Shown: positions 37,369 through 47,176, numbered from the stretch's first letter. The stretch: DNA of 64,000 bases from Synechococcus sp. MU1643 (GCF_020514095.1 NZ_VTKY01000001.1:434001-498000); one strand, 5' to 3'. Numbers and translations are program-made. Notes: generated by a model not told the origin, from the sequence alone.

Positions 37369-39143
37369 TCCAGAACCCCTGTGATCCGCACCCAGGGACC
37401 CCATGGGTTTTGCACGCCGCGCAGACTCACCGTTTGGCCGGCCTGATCAGAGGCGGAAAGCCAGCGGTGAACAGCAGGTTCCAGCGTGATAAGGGGCCAG
37501 ATCCCTTCTGCGGTTTGCAATTGGTAGCCCTCCTGAAGGTTGCCTGTAAGCACACCACTGAGGCCGACCTCATGAGGCTGGTTTGGCGCCTGGTTCACTC
37601 CGGGGTGAATGAGCGTGCTGGCCCGTGGGCCTGAAAGGCAGCCTGATGCATCCAGGTGTTCAGGCTGAGCCAAGCCCTGCTCCTGAGCTGTAACCCAGTA
37701 GGGATGCCAAAGCGGCCAGTCCCAGATCGGGAGCACTGCTGCAGGGGCTTGGGGCTCGTGGATCAGTGCTGACTGGATGGCATCAACCGCCAGATCACCA
37801 ACGGCACAGCCATGACGAACGGCCATGCCCGCTGCAAGACCCGCCACCTGGCCCAGATTGAGGATCAAGGGCTGCAACCGCGTTGCCCCATTGGCCATGT
37901 GGCTGACGCTGAAGCCTTTCTCCGCCATCACAAGGTTGGGAATCGATTCTGAGATCAAGGCATCAAAGGGGATGCAGAAGGGTGTACCGCTCCAACGCCC
38001 TCCCCAACGCACACTTTTCGTTGCGAGGGGCCAGTCTCCACCAGGGTAGTGATGGTCATTGGCGTAGGTGCCCACAGCGATGCTGGTGCAGCGTCCCTGG
38101 ACATCGATCGGGAGCGGTCCTCGCAGGGCTCCCTTGGCCATCGGCAAGAGGTCTCGTTCCGTGACCGTTGATCGACCTATCAGCCGCCGACCTTCCCGCC
38201 AGTACGGCATCAACGCGAGGCTGGGGTCTTCACCTGGAAAAGCCTTCCCTGCAGCGATCCAACCGCCGCTGCATTCCGACAGTGCCGCGAGAAAATCCTT
38301 GCTGTGCCCCTGCATCTCTTGGGTCAGCTCTGCACGAACCTCGGCATCCGCACTGAGAGCTCGATCGAGTCCTTGGTGCCAGTCGTTGCCCTCCAGGGGC
38401 CAATTCAGCATGACCAGTCCGTTGGGCAGACGGCCATAGGTGATGGTTTTCTCAAGGCCGAAACTGGCGATGCTCCGATCAAACGGAATGTGCGGGATCG
38501 CATCGGCACGCTGCGGGGCAAGTTTTCCATGCAACTGACCCATCACCACCCAGGTGGGTGACTGAATGGGTTGCTGTTGAAAGAACGCTTCGCTCTCGAG
38601 CCGGCACTGATCGGGGGCGCTGGGTTCATCCCAGATCTCCTTGGCTTCCCAACCCCAGCGAAAAGGAGTCGACGAAAGGGCAAGCAGATCACCCAGGTCG
38701 CTGCCGTCAACAAACACTTTGGCGGAGAAGGTTTCGACACCATTTGCGCTGTGGATGTCCACGGAACGGAGGCACCCCTGCTGGCATTGCACCCGCTCCA
38801 GCCTGCAGTGGGGACGCCATTCCAGCTTGGGCTCAGCCGTCACCCAGCGTTGCAGGATCCGTTCGGCTGTTAGCGGCCTGTATCCGAAACAGCTCACCCA
38901 GTTCTGGTCGAGCCCGCTCGGCTCCTCCATCTCCAGCTGCCGCAGAAATGCGCCCCAAATCCCGGTCTGCCAACAGGTCAGTTCATGCCCATCCGGGGCG
39001 CAGACCCCTGCCGAACTCACCATGCCCCCAAGCCAAGGGCCGGGTGTGAACAGTGTCGTGTCCGCTCCTGATCTTGCGCTCTGCAGAGCAGCAGCAACGC
39101 CTCCGCAGCCACCACCCCAAACCACCACGTCGCGTTGGGTCAT
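37356..39143 (-). CDS. FAD-dependent oxidoreductase
   Basis: A 595-residue flavoprotein of the FAD_oxidored type. The dinucleotide-binding GGGCGG motif sits at residues 10-15 in VVVWGGGCGGVAAALQSARS, and a second conserved piece is AKVFVDGSDLGDLLALS. The C-terminal half includes AEKGFSVSHMANGATRLQP and GQVAGLAAGMAV, typical of this class. The substrate is unknown. It overlaps the end of rnb by 13 bp and is divergent from metG. Confidence 0.82.
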   Translation of the reverse strand: MTQRDVVVWGGGCGGVAAALQSARSGADTTLFTPGPWLGGMVSSAGVCAPDGHELTCWQTGIWGAFLRQLEMEEPSGLDQNWVSCFGYRPLTAERILQRWVTAEPKLEWRPHCRLERVQCQQGCLRSVDIHSANGVETFSAKVFVDGSDLGDLLALSSTPFRWGWEAKEIWDEPSAPDQCRLESEAFFQQQPIQSPTWVVMGQLHGKLAPQRADAIPHIPFDRSIASFGLEKTITYGRLPNGLVMLNWPLEGNDWHQGLDRALSADAEVRAELTQEMQGHSKDFLAALSECSGGWIAAGKAFPGEDPSLALMPYWREGRRLIGRSTVTERDLLPMAKGALRGPLPIDVQGRCTSIAVGTYANDHHYPGGDWPLATKSVRWGGRWSGTPFCIPFDALISESIPNLVMAEKGFSVSHMANGATRLQPLILNLGQVAGLAAGMAVRHGCAVGDLAVDAIQSALIHEPQAPAAVLPIWDWPLWHPYWVTAQEQGLAQPEHLDASGCLSGPRASTLIHPGVNQAPNQPHEVGLSGVLTGNLQEGYQLQTAEGIWPLITLEPAVHRWLSASDQAGQTVSLRGVQNPWGPWVRITGVLDQAN

Positions 39144-39229
39144 GGCGAGGTCGGTTTGGCGTGGAGCGCGATGGGCATGCTCGTTAGAGTCTGTCGTCGC
39201 TGCGGTGCAGCGGAGTTCGAACTTTTCTG

Positions 39230-40774
39230 ATGCCCTACACCCTTACGACTCCGCTCTATTACGTCAACGATCGTCCCCATCTGGGCAGCACCTACACGAC
39301 CCTCGCCTGTGACGCCCTGGCTCGCTTCGAGCGACTCCGGCTGGAGAAGGTGACCTTCGTAACCGGGGTTGATGAGCACGGTCAGAAGATTCAACGCACG
39401 GCAGAACGTCAGCAGCTGAGCCCGCAAGATCACTGCGACCGCGTCAGCAGCCGCTACCGCGATCTCTGGAATCAGTGGGGGATTTCCGACGATCGCTTCG
39501 TGCGCACCACCAACCCGCGCCATTTGGAGTTGGTGGAGCAGTTCTACGAACGGGTGAAGGCATCCGGCGACATTGTTGTCGGTAAACAGACCGGCTGGTA
39601 CTGCGTTGATTGCGAGGAATACAAGGACGATCCGGCCGAGGCGGAGTCGCCTTCCTGTTCGATCCACCGCAAGCCTCTGGAATGGCGCGATGAGGAGAAC
39701 CTCTTCTTTCGGCTCTCTCGCTATCAATCTGCCATTGAAGAGTTGGTGGCTCGGGATGACTTCATCGCGCCTGCCAGCAGACGACAGGAAGTGCGCAATT
39801 TCGTCGCCCAAGGATTGCGCGACTTCTCCATTTCACGGGTGAATGTGTCCTGGGGCCTTCCAGTACCTGACCATCCCGGTCACACCTTCTACGTCTGGTT
39901 TGACGCCCTGCTGGGCTATCTCACAGCACTTCTCGATGACGGCGAAGCGGTGTCACTGGATCGGCTTGCCTCCTGCGGTTGGCCCGCCTCCGTGCACGTG
40001 ATCGGTAAGGACATTCTTCGCTTTCATGCTGTCTTCTGGCCTGCCATGTGCATGTCTGCAGGGCTGCCGGTGCCGCAAAAGGTGTTTGGCCATGGCTTCC
40101 TCACCAGGGAGGGCCAGAAGATGGGCAAATCCCTTGGCAACGTGCTGGACCCGGAATTGTTGCTGGAACGATGCGGCACCGATGCCGTTCGTTGGTATCT
40201 ATTGCGCGACATCCAATTCGGAGACGACGGAGATTTTCAACAACAACGCTTTGTGGATCTCGTCAACAACGACCTCGCCAACACCATCGGCAACCTGCTC
40301 AACCGCACCTCGTCGATGGCCCGCAAGTGGTTCGATGAAGGCGTCCCTCCGGCAGGAACAGCCTCAAGTGCTGACCATCCCATGGCTATCAAGGCTGCGG
40401 AAACCGTCAGTACGGTGATTCAGGCGATGCCGCAGCTTGCGTTCAAGACCGCGGCCGAGTCGATCCTTCAGTTGGCGATTTCTGCGAACGGTCATCTCAA
40501 TGACACGGCGCCCTGGAGTCGCATGAAGGAACCCGGTCAAGAGGCGAGCGTTGCCGAAGATTTGTTTGCTGTGCTGGAAACCACCCGCATCGTTGGGCTT
40601 CTGCTTGCCCCGCTTTTGCCCGACCTCAGCGGGCGGATTCTTACCCAGCTTGGGCAGAGCTTGGATCCAAACAACTGGTCGAATCAGCTCAATTGGGGCA
40701 GGCTGAGCAGCGGTTCTGTGCTGCCGAAGCCAACACCGGTGATGCAGCGGTTGGAACTGGATGAACCCCTCTAA
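39230..40774 (+). CDS. metG: Methionyl-tRNA synthetase
   Basis: Class I synthetase charging tRNA-Met, 514 residues. The HIGH-equivalent motif is RPHLGS in TTPLYYVNDRPHLGSTYTT, and KMSKS reads KMGKS from K297. A Cys-rich connective insert (YCVDCEEYKD ... CSIH) and GVDEHGQKIQ confirm MetG. There is no C-terminal dimerisation extension. The end overlaps the lptC start by 14 bp. Confidence 0.97.
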   Translation: MPYTLTTPLYYVNDRPHLGSTYTTLACDALARFERLRLEKVTFVTGVDEHGQKIQRTAERQQLSPQDHCDRVSSRYRDLWNQWGISDDRFVRTTNPRHLELVEQFYERVKASGDIVVGKQTGWYCVDCEEYKDDPAEAESPSCSIHRKPLEWRDEENLFFRLSRYQSAIEELVARDDFIAPASRRQEVRNFVAQGLRDFSISRVNVSWGLPVPDHPGHTFYVWFDALLGYLTALLDDGEAVSLDRLASCGWPASVHVIGKDILRFHAVFWPAMCMSAGLPVPQKVFGHGFLTREGQKMGKSLGNVLDPELLLERCGTDAVRWYLLRDIQFGDDGDFQQQRFVDLVNNDLANTIGNLLNRTSSMARKWFDEGVPPAGTASSADHPMAIKAAETVSTVIQAMPQLAFKTAAESILQLAISANGHLNDTAPWSRMKEPGQEASVAEDLFAVLETTRIVGLLLAPLLPDLSGRILTQLGQSLDPNNWSNQLNWGRLSSGSVLPKPTPVMQRLELDEPL

Positions 40775-41927
40775 ACAAAGCATGCTGGGTCGCTTGTCGC
40801 GTTGTGGTCTGACGGCAGCCCTTGTGGCAAGTGCATTGCTGACCGCTTGCGCGACTCGGCGTCCAATCACGGTTGAACCCACGCCTTCCTTCGTTTTTCG
40901 ATCGCTGGATTTGAGTCAACGGACCGACGACGGCAACCGTGACTGGGATCTCACAAGCCCCGAGGCGCGTTACGACTTGAGCAGTCGAACCATCCGTGCA
41001 CGAAATCCTGAGGGCGTTCTCTATGGAGACGATCAACCGCACTACCGGATCACTGCCGATCTCGCCACGGTGTTGAGGGATGGAGAACTCGTCGTTCTTG
41101 AAGGATCGGTGCATCTGCAGCAGCTGAACCGACGGGGGCTGACGATTAAGGGGGACAATCTGATTTGGACGCCATCGCAGTCGAGGATGGTGATCAATCA
41201 ACGGCCAACGGCCAATGATGGCCAGACGCAAATTCGATCCCGCGAGCTGGCCTTCCAGCAGGACACCGAAGTGCTGGTGTTCAGCGGCCCAACCCAGCTG
41301 AACCGTGTGGATGGAACAGATGCTGCTTCCACAGTGGTGCGCGGAGGCAGCGGAACCTGGAATCTCAAGAGCGGTTTGATGCAAGCGCCTGGTCCGGTGG
41401 AGGCCGTGCGCAGTGATGGCCGGACACTCAATGCATCAGGGCTGGATGGCAATACCCGCAAGGGCTACCTCGACCTTCAAAAACCGGTCACGCTTGTGCT
41501 CGAAAGCGAACGGGGTCGGATCACTGCCGGACGGACGCGTTGGCTGTTTTCTGCGAAGCAACTTCAATCCGATCAACCCGTTCAGGCTGATTTGAAAAAC
41601 AGCAAAGTGCAGGGCGGCGGGTTCAAGCTTGATGAGCGCACTGGCACCGTGATCATTTCCAGGAACTGTCGCGTGGAGCAGAAGTCGGAAACGCTTACGG
41701 CTCGTCGGTGTGCATGGAACTGGCGCAGTGAACGGCTTGTGGCTGATGGCGATGTGGTTCTTCAGCGGACCAAGCCTGAGCAGATCACTCGGGCATCACG
41801 CATGGAGGCCATGATTTCTGATGATGGAGAGATTCGTTTCGGCCAATCCGGAGCGAGGGTTGAATCCAGGATCAAGCTGAGTCCGGCGGCACAGGAGAAA
41901 CCTCGCCGGCCCCAAGTGTCGTTCTGA
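40761..41927 (+). CDS. lptC: LptC-like lipopolysaccharide export protein
   Basis: A 388-residue protein with a lipoprotein signal (ALVASALLTAC, lipid-attached C30) and repeated beta-strand segments (WDLTSPEARYDLSSRTIRA, VVLEGSVHLQ, LIWTPSQSRM) typical of the LptC/OstA beta-jellyroll. It is longer than proteobacterial LptC (about 190 residues), as in other cyanobacteria. It would link the inner-membrane LptBFG transporter to the outer membrane. It overlaps metG at the start and CCB2/4 by 56 bp at the end. Confidence 0.85.
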   Translation: MNPSKQSMLGRLSRCGLTAALVASALLTACATRRPITVEPTPSFVFRSLDLSQRTDDGNRDWDLTSPEARYDLSSRTIRARNPEGVLYGDDQPHYRITADLATVLRDGELVVLEGSVHLQQLNRRGLTIKGDNLIWTPSQSRMVINQRPTANDGQTQIRSRELAFQQDTEVLVFSGPTQLNRVDGTDAASTVVRGGSGTWNLKSGLMQAPGPVEAVRSDGRTLNASGLDGNTRKGYLDLQKPVTLVLESERGRITAGRTRWLFSAKQLQSDQPVQADLKNSKVQGGGFKLDERTGTVIISRNCRVEQKSETLTARRCAWNWRSERLVADGDVVLQRTKPEQITRASRMEAMISDDGEIRFGQSGARVESRIKLSPAAQEKPRRPQVSF

Positions 41928-42522
41928 GCCGCTGGGCCCAGCCCTCAATCCATCGCTCATCCGAGCAAGTGAAGCAACGGGGCGACCAACCCCCCACGAT
42001 CACGGCTCCCTCGTTTCCCATGGGGCATACAACGATGGCAGGGAGTGACGGCAGCATCGCGTCGAATTCCGCTCGGCCCGGAAAAAGTGTTGTGTTCACC
42101 AGGGAGATGGTTTGGTCACGCTCTAGAGCCCGTTTGGTGATCGGGCCTGGCTGAAACGAGTCCTGACTGATCAGGCCTCGACGTAACACGACCTGCTTGC
42201 GCCACAGCACGAGGACGGATGCCGCTGGCGTTGCCGTCAGCAGCATGTGGCTGCCCCAGGCCAGCTCTTGTTGTTGGTCCTCGCTGAACTGATCCCCTAT
42301 CACCAGTCCCTGCTCTCCCTTCAATGGAACCTTCTCCGTTGATTTGGGATTGGCCCGTGTCCAGAGCACCGCCACCAACATCAACCCAACCGCTGCCATC
42401 CCCGCCAAAACCTCTGCTCTTTGCAGTTCGGGTGTCACGGTCTCCGCTAACCCCGCATTGGTCACGGTCAGACCGAGCAACAAAAGCGCACAGATCAGAA
42501 CGGCTCGGGCGGGACCTGGCAT
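41872..42522 (-). CDS. CCB2/CCB4-like cofactor assembly protein (DUF2930)
   Basis: A protein of about 216 residues with two N-terminal membrane helices (AVLICALLLLGLTVTNAGLA; LAGMAAVGLMLVAVLWT) and a soluble GAF-like region (MLLTATPAASVLVLWRKQVV). This matches the CCB2/CCB4 family needed to attach haem ci covalently to cytochrome b6. The ORF opens one codon earlier with TTG. It is convergent with lptC, overlapping 56 bp, and divergent from the TerB gene. Confidence 0.82.
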   Translation of the reverse strand: MPGPARAVLICALLLLGLTVTNAGLAETVTPELQRAEVLAGMAAVGLMLVAVLWTRANPKSTEKVPLKGEQGLVIGDQFSEDQQQELAWGSHMLLTATPAASVLVLWRKQVVLRRGLISQDSFQPGPITKRALERDQTISLVNTTLFPGRAEFDAMLPSLPAIVVCPMGNEGAVIVGGWSPRCFTCSDERWIEGWAQRLRTTLGAGEVSPVPPDSA

Positions 42523-42584
42523 CAACGAAGAGCACTGTCAGAACGTAATCATCCTGCTCAAATACGGATATGTGCGTCTCTGCC

Positions 42585-42992
42585 ATGACGACTCCCGAGG
42601 CTTTTGCCGCCATTGCCCTCGCCGCTGTTGCCTGTGACGGCAAGTTGGGGCGGGATGAAGCCCATGCCTTGCGCTGTCAGCTGGAGAACCGATCGCTCTA
42701 CAGCGACTGCTCTGAAGCTGAGATGGGTGAATTGTTTGATCGCCTGCTTCAGCTGTTACGGAAGCAGGGCGTTCAGGGCTTGATCGCCTCCGCTTTGCCG
42801 CAGCTCAATCGACCACAGCAGCAGTCGGCCCTGGCCGTGGCAGCGCATCTGGTGCATGCCGACCGCAAGATCACAGCGGAGGAGACCGACCTCCTGGATC
42901 AGCTCACCCGTCGAATGGCTGTGCCCGAGAACGAGGCCCGCATGATTATTGAGGCAATTGCAGCCCTCAACCGCGACATGCTGGACAGCTAA
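42585..42992 (+). CDS. TerB-like domain protein
   Basis: A protein of about 135 residues, all-helical, with the TerB-type pattern (AFAAIALAAVACDGKLGRDE near the start; HLVHADRKITAEETDLLDQL near the end). The two acidic DGKLGRDE and DRKITAEE sites resemble the metal-binding loops of the TerB family. Tellurite resistance is not implied in cyanobacteria. The start MTTPEAF is preferred over an upstream in-frame ATG at 42570. Confidence 0.78.
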   Translation: MTTPEAFAAIALAAVACDGKLGRDEAHALRCQLENRSLYSDCSEAEMGELFDRLLQLLRKQGVQGLIASALPQLNRPQQQSALAVAAHLVHADRKITAEETDLLDQLTRRMAVPENEARMIIEAIAALNRDMLDS

Positions 42993-43025
42993 CGGCAGAC
43001 TGAGGGAGTCATAACGCTTGAAGGG

Positions 43026-43697
43026 ATGCCTCGTTCCGCCAGACGCCTGTTGGCCAGCCTGCTCAGCTTCGGGTTCTGTCTTCTTCTCTGTGCCCCTGCC
43101 AGTCTGGCGATCTCACCTGCCGCGCTGGGTGGAAGCCTGCCAGATGCGCTGGTTATCGACGATGCCGACGTGTTCAGCCGCGCCAGCCGTGGTGAATTGG
43201 AAGTGAAATTGCGCAGTTTTGATGATCAACGGGTGGATGCCCGCTTGATCACCCTGCGGCGTTTGGATTACGGCATCAACTTGAACAGCTTCGGTGAGGA
43301 ACTCCTCGAGATGTGGAGCTCGCCCAGCGGCAATCCATTGCTTTTGATGTTGATCGAAACCTCCAACAAGCGTTCCGCCGTGGTCGCAAATCAGGAGCTT
43401 GAAGCACAACTTCCTTCGAGCCTGCTGAAGAGCACCGCGCGGACAACCATGACTGTGCCCCTGCGTGAGGGCGATCGTTATCGCCAGGCCTCTGTTGATG
43501 GCCTCACCCGACTTTCAATTGTTCTCTCTGGTGGGGAGGATCCAGGCCCTCCGAAGGAAATCGAACGGGTCACACTACCTACCAATATTCCCACCAAGGC
43601 TGAAACCGCTGAGAGTGATGCCACCAAGTGGGTGATCATTTTGTTGGTTCTTGGAACCATCATTCCGATGGCCACCTGGTGGGTGTTCTCGCGCTGA
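43026..43697 (+). CDS. psb32: Psb32-like TPM-domain thylakoid protein
   Basis: A 223-residue exported membrane protein. A signal peptide (LLASLLSFGFCLLLCAPASL) is followed by a TPM domain (LPDALVIDDADVFSRASRGE, LLMLIETSNKRSAVVANQEL), and there is a C-terminal membrane helix (WVIILLVLGTIIPMATWWVF). This is the layout of cyanobacterial Psb32, which protects and helps repair photosystem II. It is followed 13 bp later by pcxA. Confidence 0.85.
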   Translation: MPRSARRLLASLLSFGFCLLLCAPASLAISPAALGGSLPDALVIDDADVFSRASRGELEVKLRSFDDQRVDARLITLRRLDYGINLNSFGEELLEMWSSPSGNPLLLMLIETSNKRSAVVANQELEAQLPSSLLKSTARTTMTVPLREGDRYRQASVDGLTRLSIVLSGGEDPGPPKEIERVTLPTNIPTKAETAESDATKWVIILLVLGTIIPMATWWVFSR

Positions 43698-43710
43698 TGA
43701 CCTGTCTGCG

Positions 43711-44859
43711 ATGAGCCGCCGAAACTGGATCAACCTGTTCAGCAATAGCCAATCCATCGAACTCTCGAGTGATCTTGAGCGTGGTTATGAAGCGGCTCTT
43801 CTCATCCAAAGCTTGGAATTGGAGTACTACGGCGACCGGCAGATCCGGCCGGACCTCAAGCTCTCCGTTCCTCGCTCTGTTCAGGCCACGATTTTGCGAC
43901 GCTTCAAAACGGCGCTGGCCATTTGCCGTAATTCAGCAGCCAATCTCTCGGACCAACAGGGCCAACTGGATTCCCAGGAGTTGCGTCAACTCCAACTGAT
44001 TGAATCCGTTGTGAGCCGTTATGGATCGCAACGATCAAGCAGTTCGCCGTCGATCAGCCGCTCACCGGATGCCCTGCCTCGTTCGCTTCTCGGCGTCTTC
44101 GACAGCATTCGACTTCAATTGGATCCTTCAACCGAGGACAACTTGGTTGAAGGTTATCGACGCCGGCGGGACAGCACGCTGATTTCACTGAAGGTTCTGC
44201 TGCTTCTCGTTCTTGTTCCCTTACTGGTTCAGCAGATTGCGGGGACCTATCTGATCTCCCCTGCTGTGAATCAGCTTTCACCTGAACTTCCTTTTCTTAG
44301 TTATCCCAAGCCTCAGTTGGAAGAGAGGGCAGCTGAAAAACTTCGGATCTACAAGCAAGAATTGGAATTCGATGCCTTCCTCAAAGGCGTCCAGCCTCTG
44401 GATAATGGTGCTCTGCGCGACAAGCTCACCGAAAAGGCGACTGAACTCAAGCACGATGCTGATCAGGAAAGTCTCAAGGCCATCAAAAACGTCTTTGCAG
44501 ATTTGACCGGCCTGATTGCTTTCGCCGTGGTGTGTTTTATGAGCCGCGATGAACTGCGGGTTCTTCGAGGTTTTGTGGATGAGGCTGTTTACGGGCTGAG
44601 TGATTCCGCCAAGGCCTTCGCCATCATCTTGTTCACCGACATCTTCGTTGGTTACCACAGCCCGGAAGGTTGGTCGGTGCTGCTGGAAGGGATTGCCGAC
44701 CATTTCGGTCTTCCCTCCAGCCAGAGTTTTGTCAATCTCTTCATCGCGACATTCCCAGTGGTGTTAGCGACGATCTTCAAGTATTGGATTTTCAGATATC
44801 TCAACCGTGTTTCTCCGTCTTCCGTCGCGACGCTGAAGGGGATGAATGGCGGTGGTTGA
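43711..44859 (+). CDS. pcxA: Proton extrusion protein PcxA (CemA family)
   Basis: A 382-residue inner-membrane protein related to chloroplast CemA. The soluble N-terminus (MSRRNWINLFSNSQSIELS) is followed by helices including LKVLLLLVLVPLLVQQIAGT and FAIILFTDIFVGYHSPEGW, then a C-terminal ATFPVVLATIFKYWIFRYLN, all CemA features. It is involved in light-driven proton extrusion and pH balance. The frame stays open 20 codons upstream into psb32; this ATG is the natural one. The end overlaps the cobU start by 14 bp. Confidence 0.92.
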   Translation: MSRRNWINLFSNSQSIELSSDLERGYEAALLIQSLELEYYGDRQIRPDLKLSVPRSVQATILRRFKTALAICRNSAANLSDQQGQLDSQELRQLQLIESVVSRYGSQRSSSSPSISRSPDALPRSLLGVFDSIRLQLDPSTEDNLVEGYRRRRDSTLISLKVLLLLVLVPLLVQQIAGTYLISPAVNQLSPELPFLSYPKPQLEERAAEKLRIYKQELEFDAFLKGVQPLDNGALRDKLTEKATELKHDADQESLKAIKNVFADLTGLIAFAVVCFMSRDELRVLRGFVDEAVYGLSDSAKAFAIILFTDIFVGYHSPEGWSVLLEGIADHFGLPSSQSFVNLFIATFPVVLATIFKYWIFRYLNRVSPSSVATLKGMNGGG

Positions 44860-45430
44860 ACCCAGGTTGCATATGGAGCCACACGTAGCCGGTCAGACCA
44901 GCCGCTTGATTCTGGTCAGCGGACCAGCCCGCAGTGGAAAGAGCCGTTGGGCTGAGCATCTTTTGCATCACCACCCTGTTGTGACCTACATCGCCACAGC
45001 TGCCACCCGACCGGGTGATCCTGATTGGCAGAAGCGACTGGAGGTCCACCAGCAGCGTCGACCCGACCACTGGAGCGTCGCTGAATGCGGAGCAGAGCTG
45101 GTGAACGTCATCGACAACCTTGCTCCAGGCCAATCTGTTCTGATTGACGCGCTTGGAGGATTCGTTGCCCATCACTTGGACCTAAGTGCCTTGGAGTGGG
45201 ATCAGCTCTGTGAACGGTTGATCGCCTCGATCAGGTCATCGCATTGCATCTTTGTTCTGGTGATCGAAGAGACAGGCTGGGGCGTTGTTCCCCCAACACG
45301 CATCGGTGGCTTGTTCCGGGATCGTCTTGGAAGCCTTGCGCAAGCCCTGGACAGCGTCGCCAGCGCCGCCTGGCTGGTTCTCCAGGGTCGCGCTCTGGAT
45401 CTTCATGCTCTCGGCCAGGTGGTGCCATGA
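44846..45430 (+). CDS. cobU: Adenosylcobinamide kinase / guanylyltransferase
   Basis: Bifunctional enzyme of the lower-ligand assembly stage of cobalamin synthesis. The P-loop is GPARSGKSRWAE near residue 26; VTYIATAATRPGDPDWQKR and LIDALGGFVAHHL follow in the CobU order, then VIEETGWGVVPPTRIGGLFR. A second ATG at 44873 is a possible start. It overlaps pcxA upstream and trmL downstream (ATGA), so it is in a tight transcription unit. Confidence 0.93.
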   Translation: MAVVEPRLHMEPHVAGQTSRLILVSGPARSGKSRWAEHLLHHHPVVTYIATAATRPGDPDWQKRLEVHQQRRPDHWSVAECGAELVNVIDNLAPGQSVLIDALGGFVAHHLDLSALEWDQLCERLIASIRSSHCIFVLVIEETGWGVVPPTRIGGLFRDRLGSLAQALDSVASAAWLVLQGRALDLHALGQVVP

Positions 45431-45918
45431 CTGAGTTTGCCCCCCTGCGTATTGCCCTGTTCGAGCCCCAGATCCCACCGAACACCGGCAACATTGCCCG
45501 TACTTCGGCAGCTTTCAGAGTTCCGTTGACCTTGATTGAACCCCTTGGCTTCAAGGTGGATGACCGCAGCGTTCGCCGTGCCGGTCTCGATTACTGGCCC
45601 CACGTTCAGCTTTCGATTGCTTCGAACTTCCCGGAGTTTCAAGCTGAGCTTCGACCTGAGCAGAGGTTGATCGGTTGCAGTCGTCGTGGTGGTTCATCGC
45701 TCTCGTCGTTTACGTTTCGACGAGGGGATGTTCTTCTGTTTGGCCGGGAAGACACGGGGTTGCCTGAACCGGTGCGCGAAGCCTGCGACAGCATCCTCAC
45801 GATTCCAATGCCTGGAGCTGCTGATGACGCTGGCCAGGGAGGCGTACGCAGCCTCAACCTTTCGGTGGCTTCTGCATTGGTGACCTACGCCGCTGGAGAG
45901 CAGTTGCGGTTGTGGTGA
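45427..45918 (+). CDS. trmL: tRNA (cytidine/uridine-34 2'-O)-methyltransferase
   Basis: A SPOUT-class methyltransferase acting on the wobble base of leucine tRNAs. About 163 residues, with RIALFEPQIPPNTGNIARTS at the start, LLFGREDTGLPEPV in the knot and GGVRSLNLSVASALVTY at the end, all TrmL/YibK features. The frame is open far upstream inside cobU, but family similarity starts at this ATG, which overlaps the cobU stop. Confidence 0.93.
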   Translation: MTEFAPLRIALFEPQIPPNTGNIARTSAAFRVPLTLIEPLGFKVDDRSVRRAGLDYWPHVQLSIASNFPEFQAELRPEQRLIGCSRRGGSSLSSFTFRRGDVLLFGREDTGLPEPVREACDSILTIPMPGAADDAGQGGVRSLNLSVASALVTYAAGEQLRLW

Positions 45919-45990
45919 TCCCACCACTGCTCCAAACCCCCTTGCGACGGGATGTTCGGCTCGTTACCTTCAACGCGTCTCTGGGTTTTC

Positions 45991-47040
45991 ATGCGCGCAT
46001 CGCTTGCTTTGGCAGCTGCAGTAGCCCCTGTTGTGTCATTGGGTTTGTGGAGCTCCCTGCCCGGTATTGCCGATAACGCCACCTTTGATCTTGCCGAGCC
46101 GCCTCCTCTGCCAGCTCTTTTCCTGAACGATCCCGTTGCTGTTGTCAGCAAAGTTGAATCGAGCAGTCAGATCTGGTTCAAGGTCGTTCGTGCCACGTCC
46201 CTGCGGCGTTTCGCTGAGCTGTTGAAGCTCGATCGTGAAGTGCTGGCCTCGTTGAACAACGTGCCAAGCACCCACGTTTTTGAAAAAGAAAGCTGGCTTT
46301 CCCTTCCGGACTCCGCACGGGTTTCTGCCGTGACGTTGTCGTCACTCAATCATTCCAGTGAACGTCAGACACTTCCGATAGTTGCCCCACCTCCCGTAAG
46401 CGCCACGGCCAATATCAAGACCGGAGACTCTCTGGCGTCGTTCCTCAAACGCCATGGCGTTACGCAAAAGCAGCTGTTGAGTTGGAATCCAGGCCTTCAG
46501 CTCAGTGCTTTGACGATTGGCCAGGAACTGCAGATCGCTGAAGCCTCTTCGGGTCAGTCAATCCTGGCTGTTCGCCCTCTCAGCAGTGGAGGCGGTGCCT
46601 GGCCAGATCGCCCTCTGTTGTCTTCAGCCGACCAGCCCGACAGCCTGAAGCCGCCGATTGTTGGTTACCAGTGGCCCACCAAGGGGGTTTTCACGTCCGG
46701 TTATGGGTGGCGCTGGGGACGCATGCACAAAGGCATTGATATCGCCAACAACACCGGAACGCCCGTTGTTGCTGCCCGTGATGGAATCGTTTCTTTCGCC
46801 GGCTGGAGAGGCGCCTACGGCTATCTGGTTGAAATCGCCCACAGTGATGGCGAATCCACGCGTTATGCCCACAACAGCCGTCTTTTGGTTAAAAAAGGGC
46901 AGATTGTTCCTCGTGGTTCTCGCATTTCACTGATGGGAAGTACCGGACGAAGCACCGGACCTCACCTTCATTTTGAAATCCGTCGGGCCGGTGGCGCTGC
47001 TCTCAATCCTCTGGTCAAGTTGCCAACGCAAAAAGCCTGA
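45991..47040 (+). CDS. LysM and M23-peptidase domain envelope protein
   Basis: A protein of about 349 residues with a signal peptide (MRASLALAAAVAPVVSLGLW), two LysM-like regions (about residues 60-105, and near SLASFLKRHGVTQKQLLSWN) and a C-terminal M23 metallopeptidase domain. Zinc ligands are visible in GRMHKGIDIAN and TGPHLHFEI. Such proteins cut peptidoglycan or activate amidases during division. An in-frame ATG at 45952 is an alternative start. Confidence 0.9.
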   Translation: MRASLALAAAVAPVVSLGLWSSLPGIADNATFDLAEPPPLPALFLNDPVAVVSKVESSSQIWFKVVRATSLRRFAELLKLDREVLASLNNVPSTHVFEKESWLSLPDSARVSAVTLSSLNHSSERQTLPIVAPPPVSATANIKTGDSLASFLKRHGVTQKQLLSWNPGLQLSALTIGQELQIAEASSGQSILAVRPLSSGGGAWPDRPLLSSADQPDSLKPPIVGYQWPTKGVFTSGYGWRWGRMHKGIDIANNTGTPVVAARDGIVSFAGWRGAYGYLVEIAHSDGESTRYAHNSRLLVKKGQIVPRGSRISLMGSTGRSTGPHLHFEIRRAGGAALNPLVKLPTQKA

Positions 47041-47102
47041 ACCAATCAATCTCATAGCCAAGCCGTTAGAGAGCAGGTTGCTCGCCAGCTTGATTAAATG
47101 AA

Positions 47103-47176
47103 TGTCAGAGGGGAGACTTGAACTCCCGACCTCAGGGTTATGAATCCTGTGCTCTAACCAGCTGAGCTACTCTGAC
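47103..47176 (-). tRNA. trnM: tRNA-Met (CAU), elongator type
   Basis: A 74-nt cloverleaf. The acceptor stem GTCAGAG pairs with CTCTGAC, the D-arm has AGCTCAGCTGGTTAGAGC, and the T-loop reads GTTCAAGTC. The anticodon CAT is at 47140-47142 (complement). The fully paired first acceptor pair argues against an initiator. A tRNA-Ile with a modified CAU cannot be excluded from sequence alone. CCA is not encoded. Confidence 0.95.
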